Assembly (NCBI GenBank): GCA_010909165.1
Contig: MU008202.1
Span: forward strand, 372,001 to 436,000
Length of the DNA stretch: 64,000 nucleotides
Source of the DNA: Anthoceros angustus
Lineage: Eukaryota; Streptophyta; Anthocerotopsida; Anthocerotales; Anthocerotaceae
Direction: 5' to 3'
The position numbers were made by a program, and so were the translations under genes. The notes beneath the pieces were generated by a model that was not told the origin of the DNA, made no database searches, and worked only from the letters and a program-made list of their open reading frames with translations. Shown here piece by piece: positions 41,601 through 52,500 of the stretch (the first letter of the stretch is position 1; each line of letters opens with the position of its first letter).

Positions 41601-43480
41601 ACCATGCGCCGAGTGGCCTCGACCTCCTGCCTTCCTGAGGCTTGTTAAAGCCCCTGTGCCATGCCGTCTGGCCAGAGTCAAGACCCTCCGAGCTCCTTCG
41701 ACGGCGGGTGAGCTTCCTTCAAACTCACTTCCTGTTAGGACCTGTGGCTTGTCGCTCTTCCCACCGGCGGACTCGCCTCCTGCTCACCGGGTCGCCTGCC
41801 TTCTCGGCACGGCCTTCTCCAGCTCTTGGCTCAAGGCCTCTGCACAGGCTTGGGGCCTCTGCTTCGATCGTGAAGAGCGGACCTAGCCTCCTGCCTGCTA
41901 TTCTGCTTCTCCTCCTCGATTCTTGCTAGGTTTTCCGCCCTCAGCCTGGCAGCCTGGGCCGCTTTTGTTTGGCCTTGGAGCTTGACCATGCGTCGCCGAG
42001 TGGCCTCGACCTCCTATGTCTTCTCAGAGGCTCGTTAAAGCCCCCAGGCCATGCCGTCCACTACAGGAGTCAAGACCCTCTGAGCTCCTTCGACGGCCGT
42101 GGCGGGTGAGCTTCCTTCAAACTCCTTTGAAGGTGTGGGAATCTCTCGGCCCACCAAGGTCTGCCAAACCGCTCGTCGGAGTTAGTCTGGACCAAGCGCT
42201 CCGACCTCAATTAGGAGGCCTAGGTCTTCTCCGTCCTGCACTGGACCTTCCACCTCCTTGGCCCTTTTGGCAACTCCTTTTGTGCCCTCCTACGCTTGGG
42301 GTCCGGTGGGGGCGACGGAGTTCGGGATCTGGCCCGTTTTCCCCTCTTAGTGAGGGAAAGCACTAGTTCGTGGTGCGGCTGCTGCTAATGTCCGCCCGCC
42401 CCTTAGGCCGTGTCTCGCTCCGTTCGTCCGACAACCAACTTCGCTTCTGCCCACTCTTCATTCACCGGTAGGGGTAGTGGTGCGGCCACCTCCAACGCGG
42501 CCACCTCCAACGCCTTCTTCTTCCAGCCCTCCGTCCTGGTCCGGCGTGGCTCCACTGGGGCGGCTAGGGTTGGCCTTGTCACTGCTGGAGTTGCCCCCAC
42601 TGGCGCAACTCCTGGCTTTGCCAGAACAATCCCAATCCAACTCCAATCTTCCTTGGCCTGATTATGCTGGGTCCAAGGCTCTGCTGTAGGCCTGCTGTCC
42701 GGGACTTGCTCCTCCTCATCTCTCCCCGCAATCAGCAGGTGCATTAACCTCCGGCGGAGTGTGCGCTCCTCCTCACCCTCCTTAAGGAGGTTGTTGTGCC
42801 CCCGGACATGTAGGATGAAGGGGGACAACCCCGGCGAATGCAACTTCCGTGCCTCTTGCTCTATCCGGGCGAAAATGATCCGCCCCCAATCCGCTCGATT
42901 CCCCGTCAATGCAGCCTGACCAAGGCTTTGTGGCATCCTACGAGGTAGGGCTTCAAGCTTGGAGCTGACGAAAGTGGTGACAAAAGTTTTGCTGACATGC
43001 TTGGAGATTGGTCTAGAGGTTGGCCTGGAGGAGAAACAGTCTCTGGTTGGGTATTTCTCAAGTTCAAATTGGAGGGTCCAAGAGCTGCATGGTGGGTTTC
43101 GAATCCGGTGATAAGCCACTCTTGAGCGTCTTTGCTAGGTGGACATCTTTGGGTGAGGCGAAACCCAATAGGTTGTCCCCAGAAGATCTACCTTCATGAG
43201 CATGTTCCAGAGGACAATAATTTTGGCCACCGCCCTCCCCCGCTGGTCCTTCATGTTCGACATCAACCACCCATTGGAGGCCCTCTGGGCGTCTGTTCTC
43301 AACAGCGCCGCCTTTGCAACCTCCAGCTTCCCCTTCCCCTTAAGTGGCTCTGGCACCACCCCTCTGATCTCCTCCGCGGGCCGGTTGTACAGCGTCTAAG
43401 GCTCAAGGGTCTTTGCTGCTTTCTTGGGGGCCATGCCGCTACGCTGGTCGCCTCCCTTGCAAAGTAGCTCCGGCGCCGTT
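38190..43480 (-). pseudogene. Long degenerate coiled-coil ORF with tandem-repeat array, unknown family
   Basis: Minus-strand frames line up over 5.3 kb into one broken protein. The N-terminal part (43359-42403) has WLMSNMKDQRGRAVAKIIVL, ADWGRIIFARIEQEARKL and SPFILHVRGHNNLLKEGEEE, then a Pro/Ala linker. The central part (about 42120-39310) is a tandem array encoding Glu/Lys/Arg/Ala-rich heptads such as KLQGQTKAAQAARLKAENLA and RIEEEKHRTAERE. The C-terminal part (39300-38190) continues as coiled coil (HVEEAIQQVDSNFAYYHLEL, then RLVKTILRLAQEI). Stops and frameshifts are frequent throughout. The N-terminal module resembles proteins associated with plant retroelements, so a transposon-derived Gag-like coiled-coil protein is my best guess. 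I cannot name a family. Confidence 0.5.
39310..42120 (-). repeat. Tandem array, ~390-410-bp units, coiled-coil coding
   Basis: The anchor TCAAGACCCTC(C/T)GAGCTCC occurs at 39695, 40087, 40478, 40866, 41269, 41678 and 42070, giving periods of 392, 391, 388, 403, 409 and 392 bp. Each unit includes TTCCTTCAAACTCACTTCCT, CAGCTCTTGGCTCAAGGCCT and CGATTCTTGC(C/T)AGGTT on the plus strand. Unit lengths are mostly not multiples of three, so the coiled-coil frame cannot run through the array as assembled. Confidence 0.93.
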
Positions 43481-45639
43481 GCAACTCCCGTCGTCTTTAA
43501 CCTCAAAGGAAGAAGGTGCGCTGAGACGACCTGAGCCCTTGAAGACGGAGCGTTTGAGCGCTGGAAGAGCAACCGCCAGAGGGCCGGGTGACGAAGCACG
43601 AGAGACTGAGAGAACTGCCAAGACACCAAGTCTGGGAGTCTTCTTCTCTCAGCTGCAATTCAGCGGGCGTAATTATCGCGCGGGAAGGTGTCCTTTCGTT
43701 GCCAGTAACTACCACCCCTCTGCATCTTGTATAGCAGTTTCACGCCCGCCGCCTTCTTGGCGCATGTCCTCGGGTCTTGACTACCTACCTGTAACGGCTT
43801 CTGGCAAGTGTGTGGTTCTGGCTTTCTGCATGTCAGACGGCCCCATGCCACCATCCATGTGTCATCCTTCCGTAATTACGACCCACTCTATCGGACTTGC
43901 CTTTCTCATCCCCACAGGACCCCCCTTCGGACCTTCTCCGGTCCTCCTCCGGAGCTGCTCCAGACCCTGCTTTCCTTGATACCTGCGACCATCCTCAGGA
44001 GCTCCTCCGGACCTTGCCTATAGCGGAGTTGCTGCCACTCCTGCGTAACTGGCCAGATAGGCCTTATTATCCACGCGTATCCCTTATTTTTCACACAAAA
44101 GGTACGTTCTCGCTTATGTAGTCACCTTGGAAGGGTGTGACTGTTCACATCTGGGATCTGCTTATCTATCTAGGATGTACCATTCAACAAGAGGAAGTCC
44201 AACTCATTCAATAAGGAGCTTCTCCTTTGTCTTCGTCGCTGCGGTGATAAGCCAGCTCTTGTGTTGGTGGCATCCAGTGTCACGCCTTCATCCAGTGCCA
44301 CCAACCGTCGCAATATGGCGAGAGGAGTGTCCCCTCCACTCGCCCTAAGGCCTACGCTCCCTTGGGTGCCTAGGGTAGCATACTCTAGCCCATCCACGCC
44401 TCTGCATGCACACAAAGCCACATTGTGGTGTCAGCTAGACAATTGCATTTGTCTGTATCGCACATGGAAACTAAACCATGCTCACAGGCTGGAAGTCTGG
44501 CCATTGCTCATTGACAAGCCTTCCGGAGGGAACCCGTCCATGAGCAAAAAACACACAAAATAGTTTTTGCCTGTCTGCAGGCAATTTTAAGCACAGAGGG
44601 ACCACTTGGTTTCATGCCTTTTAAGCAATATCACAATGCTTGTCCTGGACCAGCGCAGTCCCTCTTAAATATTCGGAACACAAGGGGGGCAAAAATCACT
44701 CGGGAAAAACAACCAGTTTTTTTACGAGCTTTTCTAAAACATTTGAGGTTGGCCGATACATCAGCGCAAAGCGCATGCTCGTAAAAAACAGCCGACCTAC
44801 ATTTGAAAAAGACATCCGAGTAACTACTTTCAAAATGAGGGTCAACCGGCACCATGTAAAGCGTTCAAAGCTAATCTATGTCTATTGGCTCCCCTTATAA
44901 ACAAACCTTTTGGACAATATTGAGTTTGAAAGGGCTTTAAAATGTGGATCTTTGAGTGTCTTTTTCATTATAATCAAACTTCTGACACCTGAGAAAACCT
45001 TCAAAACCCATAGGCAAGCATATCCTTGGATGAGTGCACCGGTCGATAGGAGCACTGCTAGTCAAAACGGACGCATCTCGTCTGTTGTCCGACCACGGTG
45101 TAATATTGCGACATCCTGTTCGAGAGTGTGGCGCAACGCGATAGGCGAAATGGCGAGGCGCACTGGGCGGTGATGTGCATAAGCATTGAAACCTTGGAAT
45201 CGATGCACAAATATAGAGGTCGAAACGGAAACCGTGATAATGGAGTGGAGAGGAATGGCGTGGCCGTGGCCACGTGGCTACACAGAGCACCGCAGGGCCA
45301 CCAGTGGCCGAAGTAGGGAATATTCAGTGGATATGCGTTGTGACCGGGACGAGAGAATCTCGTCCACCGTCTACTTGGGTCACCGATGACGGGCTAGAGG
45401 GGGTCTACACCGGCTCAAGAATAACATTAGAGGGCTCATTGTGATGGCTTCGGCTATCCGTTGTCATGTACCTTTGCCTTGTTCCATGGCATGTTATGGG
45501 AATCAATAATTGAAGCACACCAATGGGGATGGAGATGGCGTTCATTTTTTCTAATCTAAAATTCTTCATGCTCACCAGAATGCCAGGCACATATGCTCAA
45601 AGGTCCGCCGTCCAAAATCGGTGCGAAATATCCTTGACC
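43481..45639. other. Intergenic, no gene recognised
   Basis: Short frames on both strands with no motif. A small internal repeat of CTCCGGAC/GGAGCTCCTC lies at 43930-44020. Nothing else supportable. Confidence 0.5.
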
Positions 45640-46036
45640 ACATAATGCCAATTGTGCTGCCATCGGTAGCGTACCGCGTAGTCTGTCCTTGTGTCCATTC
45701 GGACACCCCGTCCACCATGCCGTTCACCCTATTGACTCACTTCATTTTGTAGCGGGAAGCGCACCTTCTTCCACAAATCGTGAACCTTATTTAGAAACCA
45801 TTGCTTTGCTTAAGCGAGGCGGACATGGATTCGTTTCTGCGTTAGCCTCGTGAAAGTATGTTCTCGTACGTCAGTGGTGGTTTCAGTGGTGGTTTCAGTG
45901 GTCAAGATCAGTGGCAAGTGGTGGTTTCAGTGGTCAAGATCAGTGGCAAGGGAGCGGCTTCGCAGAAGGCTTCAATAAGTGGTTTCTCGCGAGGCTCACA
46001 AGTGAGTGATTTTTCTTCTGCCAATAACTTTCCATT
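45640..46036 (+). repeat. Dispersed repeat, uninterrupted copy (empty site of the copia insertion)
   Basis: Matches 8630-8936 and continues without a break into the sequence found at 17008-17041 (GATTTTTCTTCTGCCAATAA, then CTTTCCATT). It contains one AGTGA (46005-46009) where the other copy has the copia element flanked by two. A local triplication of CAGTGGTGGTTTCAGTGG/TCAAGATCAGTGGCAA lies at 45880-45950. No coding content recognised. Confidence 0.9.
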
Positions 46037-48830
46037 TAGAGATAAGTGTAGTGTCAAAAAAGGCAAAAAGTAGAATACACAAACGTACATCTAAATCAAA
46101 GAAATAATAATTATTTGAGATAAGAGAAAACAGAGGCAAAAGCTAACAACAAGGCCTACGGATGATGAAGAAACTTAGAAAGACAAAGGTTAGAGAGCTT
46201 AGGGATATAAAAAGAGAAAAATTTGCTTAAGGTAAAATTATTTTTCTTCTTTATCACCACCTCCACCTCTAGCATGTGGTCTCTATTTTGGATCAGCGGT
46301 TGACAATGTCTTTCTCTAAGTTCCGGGTTAAATAGTGTTGAATCTTATAATCCCTGTTGTTCTTTGATGGCCATGTGTGGAGTGTGAATTTGTGTCTAGG
46401 GACACCGTGAGGTCCACATTCACCCTCAATGTCGTTGTAGGCTTAGGATTCGCTCCCAAGGGAATGGTTTGTGCCAAGAGACGCTAACTTCTATCACTAC
46501 TGACCTTTGTCTAAATCGTGACTCGCCTGCTGTCACTCCTCTTACCTATCTACTCAACTGCTACTACCTCCCCGACTTGTCCAACTACCACCGATCTTAT
46601 TCCTCGACCACAGATCTTATTCCACAACCACCAATCTTATTCCACGACCGCAAATCTTATTCCACGATCATGGTGGCTCTCACCACTACCGGTAGTTGTT
46701 TGAACCGAGGTGGGTCCCACGCCAAACCCTAGCGACTTATTTTCTCAAGACGGCGCCATGGATCTCGCCACAAGGCTACCATCGTGCATGATCGACTTTA
46801 TTCGTGACTCCACACTTCATGCACACACACACCGATTCCTAGGGACCAAAGTTCCACAAATCCCTCTCAACCGCTTCACACACACACAAAGGACGCCACA
46901 CTCACACAATTCCACAAGGGAACGCTGTTTTCTCTTGTGCACACTTCCACCAACAGCACCGGTTTGGATCCTCCTTGATCCACACAAATCTCCACTGTTA
47001 GACTCTCAATTAGTTCTCCTTCTCAACTCCTCTTACACCTCGATCGCAGACAAAGGTTCACCACCCTTCACCCAATCTTCTCTCTCTCTCTCTCCTCTCC
47101 ACCCACACACACACACACACACACACACTCTCAATTTCGAACACAACCAATGTGAACAAGGGTGAAGGAAAGAAGAACCCCAAGGCCACAACAGCGTTAC
47201 GAGCAAGCTCCAGACCCGCCGCCAATCCCTCGATTTCCTCCTCCTTTGTCGCCAAGATTGCTCTATCACCCCTCCTCCCTTTGGAGCAAGCTCTCGACCA
47301 CCCCTAGGAGCGCCTCGCGACACCACCTCCGCTAATCTGGACGCTCCAACCAGCCACAAGCGTGGGATCTCAACCAGAGTTATCTCGATGTGAGGGGCAC
47401 AACCAAGCCCCTTTATACAATTGTCACGCCATAGCCACCGACTTTCTGTGTCCTAAAACGGTTGAACGCGAAGAGGCGCCCCTACAATTTCGGACGGCCT
47501 TAGGTCCAGGATGGCATCCTATCCAAAGTTCTATTCCTAGGATGCCACTACTCCCGCCCATGTTATCTCCACACCTCCTCCGATTTGGTCGCCTCGCCCT
47601 TCGCCCTTGCTGAATTTTATGGGTCCTCCTTCCTCGTTCTTTGATGGAAAATCCTCCCATAAACTCTCCACTGCTTTTTCCATGATCCCAAGTCCCAGCC
47701 TCCTCACCAATCCTCCACTGACCCTCCAATGGTCCATATTTGGCCATTGGGCGAAATTTCAGCTGCAACCTTGGGCGCCATGCTCTGCAAAACCCTCACG
47801 CCTATACCAATTGCTGATAACTCGCCTCAATCTCCAACTTGGCCGGGCCCCCTGTGGTTTCTTCCTTCCAGAATCGAGCCCCGCCGCCACTGTGGCCTCG
47901 CCTTCATGCCTGCCGAGCTCGTGCCTGTCGAGGTGTGGAGCTACCCATGCGCGCCTCGTGCCTTTCCGAGTTCCCTTAGGGTTATATTTCCCGGAAATTC
48001 TCACCGCCAACCGGCCCGCTACCACTTCTTCTTCCGCGACCGCCTCCTTCCTTCCACGACCGCCTCCCGCCGCCAACCGCCTTCAAACATAGTCCCCAGA
48101 CACCCCACGACCACACACCGCTCAACTACCGCTGGTTCGACCTCTAGCCTACGGACCGCCAAATATGGGGACCCTCCCACATATATAGACTTTCTATTAG
48201 ATATTCCGAGACCAAAGGCCAAGGAGTATCGAGTTCATAGTCTAAGGACCGATTATTATTCAACCCAGGAAACAACCCATAAACTCATAGGTCAAGGACA
48301 CTTTCTAGTATAAATATCCCTTCCTACTGACAACCTAGCTCGTTTTGACACCACTCTTAAGCAAACAACAAAAAAAATCACTCAAAGACACATTTCAACA
48401 GGGAGTTTACAATACTAGATCGTTTACACCATGCTAAGTATCCTATCAATATTCATAGTCTAACCCTCAGGCACTTGATGGTCTAAATGATAAATTCTTA
48501 CTTCCGCAACAAGAAATGTTTCCATATTTTACTTATAATAATATACTAGGTATTGTTTTAGTTTTTGTTGTGTATGTACAATAAATGAATATATCAAGAA
48601 TATTGTTAAAGTGGTATACAAACAAGAATTTTTAAATAGAGGAACTCCACAATCAAGTGACTTCCCGGTAATACTCCATCCCTTGTTGTATGGCCCTTTG
48701 GGCCCTTTCGAGCCCTACGAGGTGCCTTTGGTAGGGCCCTCCGGGCCGGATGTATCACAATATAACCGTGTGCATCATAAAGAATTCTTTTGCTAGAATA
48801 TAGAAGAAGAAGAAGAATTTTATTTAAGTC
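46037..48830. other. Intergenic with simple repeats, no gene recognised
   Basis: Notable sub-features: four ~21-bp units of CTTATTCC(A/T)CGACC at 46597-46668; (TC)n then (AC)n at about 47073-47130; GGGCCC-rich stretch at 48690-48750. Frames such as 47607-48092 and 47729-48313 overlap each other and lack motifs. Confidence 0.55.
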
Positions 48831-48869
48831 GACTAAGGATGGATTTCCGTCATGGGACTTGGTACTTGT

Positions 48870-49082
48870 ACCATGGTATGCCTAAGCTACTTGCACCAAG
48901 GGCATCACTCCCTTTAGGCACCCCATCTAAGTACCATCACCTAAGTACCATGGTGTGCCTAAGCTACTTCCACCAAGGGCATCTACTCCTTTTAGGCACC
49001 CCATCTAAGTACCGATCACCTAAGTACCATGTGGTGTCTAAGCTACTTGCACCAAGGGCATCCACTCCCTTTAGGCACCCCA
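48870..49082 (+). repeat. Three tandem ~78-bp units
   Basis: Units begin TACCATGGTATGCCTAAGCT (48870), TACCATGGTGTGCCTAAGCT (about 48947) and TACCATGTGGTGTCTAAGCT (about 49026), each followed by ACTT(G/C)CACCAAGGGCAT and TTTAGGCACCCCAT. No coding content. Confidence 0.9.
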
Positions 49083-49139
49083 TTTGGACACACATAGGTA
49101 TTCTAATTATTTTCAAACCAGGTTATTAGGAGATGAGTC

Positions 49140-49563
49140 TGAATATATAATTTAATTTTAAAATATATTATTGTATATATCTATTCATAAAATAATACCC
49201 AGGTATTAGCCTAGTTACTTTAGTTAGCGGTTGTACTGGTTTGCTACGCTTTGCGCAACATGGACGCAAAACAGGCACTTCCTACATGCATACCCACTGG
49301 GCCACTTTCCTGGAAACAAAGCTCGAACGAATGAAAACAGGGGTGTTATGTATAGACATACGTATCAACGTATGAAGCGAGCAGTGTGGAATGTAGGGCG
49401 GGTGAGTCCAGATCGAAAGAGGATGGTCTTGTAGTTTGTGCAATTCTCCAAGGTGATGGCTGGTTGAGAGCCGGACGCCCCTGGCGGAGCTCGGCAATGC
49501 AATTGGGAGTCATGTAAATCACGTTGCTGAAGGTCAGATCTGGGAAGCAGCGGCTGATCGGAC
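49140..49563 (+). promoter_or_regulatory. Upstream region of BIG (promoter and 5' UTR presumed)
   Basis: No competing gene. I do not identify a convincing TATA box; transcription start cannot be placed from sequence alone. Confidence 0.3.
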
Positions 49564-52500
49564 ATGGCAGCAGACCAGTTCGCTGTGGTGGCCGGCAACG
49601 TGCGGCTGGGCCGCGTGCTGGCACCGGCCTTGGACAAGGTGATCAAGAACACGTCGTGGAGAAAGCATGGCAAGCTGGTGCAAGATTGTAAGCTGGTGCT
49701 TGACCGTCTGGCTGCCTCGGAGGACGCAGCGGCTCCTGCTACGCCTCCGGCTACTCCTGCCACTGAAAAGTCAGTGCAGCAAAACGGGGACTCTGGCATC
49801 CACACCCCTGCTGCCACTGTTGACAGTCCGCTCTTCGATGGCAACCTCCCTTTCAGTCCAGCCGACGCGGAGATGATTTTGCAGCCCTTGTTTTCGGCCT
49901 GCGACACCTTGTCCATCAAGGTGGCAGAGCCGGCTTTGGATTGTTTTCAGAAGCTGATAGCTCATGGTCATTTGCGGGGGGAAATGGATGCTGGAGAGGG
50001 CGTGGAAAGCAAGCTCCTTTTGCAGGTGATGGATTCTGTCTGCAGATGCTATGATCTGGGGGATGAGAACATCGAGCTCCTCGTTCTCAAGACTTTGCTC
50101 TCAGCAGTGACATCCACGTCGTTGCGGGTGCACGGGGACTCCCTCCTCAAGGCTGTGAGGACTTGTTACAACATATATCTGGGCAGCAAAGTGCCGGTCA
50201 ATCAAACAACTGCCAAGGCCTCCCTGACGCAGATGCTCGTGATTGTCTTCAGGAGGATGGAAGCCGACTCCTCGACCATACCCGTCCATCCAATTGTAGT
50301 GGCTGATCTGATGGAACCTGCAGAGAGGTCGAATTCCGACACCAATGTTGTGCAGTTTGTCCAAGGTTTCATCACGAAAGTGGTGCAGGACATTGAAGTG
50401 GTTCTCAGCCCTTCCCCGTCACTTAGATCTCAGAGGCATGATGGAGCCTTTGATGTAAAAGCAAGCGATGGCAGCAATCCCACTGACATATTGGAGTCCA
50501 CCGACAGAGATATGTTGGATGCAAAGTATTGGGAAATCAATATGTTCAAGAAGGCCGTGGAGGAAAGGAAAGGCGAGCTTGTGGATGGCGATGGAGATAA
50601 GGATGGGGATCTGGAAGTTTTGATCACTAACAAACTTCGGAGAGATGCTTTTCTTGTCTTTCGGGCTCTCTGCAAGTTGTCGATGAAGAATCCTCCTCAG
50701 GAAGGCGCCGCTGACCAATTTTCCATGCGTGGAAAAATCATAGCTTTGGAGTTGCTGAAAATATTGCTGGAGAATGCTGGAGCTGTGTTCCGTACGAGTG
50801 AGAGGTGAGGGAGGAGTCCTGTATTCGTGCATGTAAATGGAAACTGACAACAGGTCATGCTCTCGTGCATTTGCCTTTGTGCCTGATGGCCCGTGGGTCT
50901 TGCAGATTCTTGGGAGCTATCAAGCAGTACCTGTGCCTGTCGCTTCTAAAGAATAGTGCATCATCGCTGATGAACATCTATCAGCTCTCTTGTTCAATCT
51001 TCATGAGTCTGGTATCCAGATTCAGGGCGGGTCTCAAAGCTGAAATAGGAGTTTTTTTCCCCATGATAGTTTTGCGAGTGTTGGAGAATGTGGGGCATCC
51101 AAACTATCACCAGAAAATGATTGTCCTCCGCTTCTTGGAGAAGCTTTCGGTGGATCCACAGATTTTGGTAGATATATTTGTCAACTATGACTGCGATGTT
51201 GACTCGTCCAACGTCTTTGAAAGGTAAATCTAGGAGTTTCACTGCCTTTCACTTCAGATCCAGAGGATGTTTGAACTTTTTTATGAATTGGTCCATGTTC
51301 TGTGCAGGTTGGTCAATGGGCTTCTGAAAACTGCCCAAGGGGTTCCTCCAGGTGCAGAGACAACTTTGTCACCACTCCAAGATTCGTTTTTGAAGCTTTC
51401 TGCCATGAAATGTTTGGTAGGGGTTCTGCGATCAATGGGGGATTGGATGAACCGCCAGTTACGACTGTCAGATTCTCCATACCTAAAGGCCCCAGATTCT
51501 GAGGACACCACTGCAGTGGAATCTTCGCTGTCTGTTTTGGTGACTGTGCAGGAAAATGGGGATGAAAGCAGTGAGGTTACTGAGAATGGGAGTGAAACAT
51601 CGGAGGCTGCGACTTTTGAACAAAGGCGTGCCTACAAGTTGGAGTTTCAGGCAAGCATAAATTGTGGTTAGATAATGTGACTTTGCATCATCTTAGATCA
51701 TTGTGGAACACTAAATCGAGTCTGCATCTCTACAGGAAGGCATCTCACTCTTCAACCGCAAGCCTCGAAAGGGGATTGAATTTCTTGTGAAGGCTAATAA
51801 GCTAGGTGGAACTCCCGAGGAGATTGCTAACTTCCTGAAAACTGCCTCTGGCCTGGACAAGAATATGATTGGCGATTATCTGGGGGAAAAGGAGGATTTG
51901 TCTCTTAAGGTGATGCATGCTTATGTTGACTCGTTTGAGTTCCAAAGTATGGAGTTCGATGAGGCAATACGAGCATTCCTACTTGGATTTCGGCTTCCGG
52001 GTGAGGCACAGAAAATTGATCGTATAATGGAGAAATTCGCAGAGCGCTTTTGCAAGTGCAACCCTAAATTCTTCACAAGCGCTGACACGGCTTATGTCCT
52101 TGCTTACTCCGTTATAATGCTTAACACGGATGCCCATAATCACATGGTGAAAAATAAGGTGAGTTTCTTGTTCTTTACTTTGGTGTTTCATAGCTAGTGA
52201 AGCTTGAATCACTGTCTGATTCCCATCCTGCACAGATGTCCAAAGCAGAGTTCATAAGAAATAATCGAGGGATTGACGATGGGAATGACTTACCAGAAGA
52301 GTTTATGGACGCCCTGTATGATCGTATTGTCTCAAATGAGATAAAAATGAAGTCAGACACTCCGTTTGTTCCAGAAAAGCAGCCTACCAATTTGAACAGG
52401 ATATTAGGTCTTGACAGCATACTAGGTCTTGTCATGCGGAAGCCAAGGGAGGAAAGGGTTCTTGAGACCAGTGATGATGTGATAAAACACATGCAAGAAC

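Noticed and set aside
39279-42366. Plus-strand Leu/Ser/Cys-rich ORFs across the coiled-coil array
   Set aside because: The minus strand gives heptad-rich coiled coil in every unit, while the plus frames are composition shadows.
42403-43119. Calling the N-terminal module a plant mobile domain (aminotransferase-like) protein outright
   Set aside because: The resemblance is general (W, ADW and HVRGHNNLL blocks) and I cannot verify it without a profile search.
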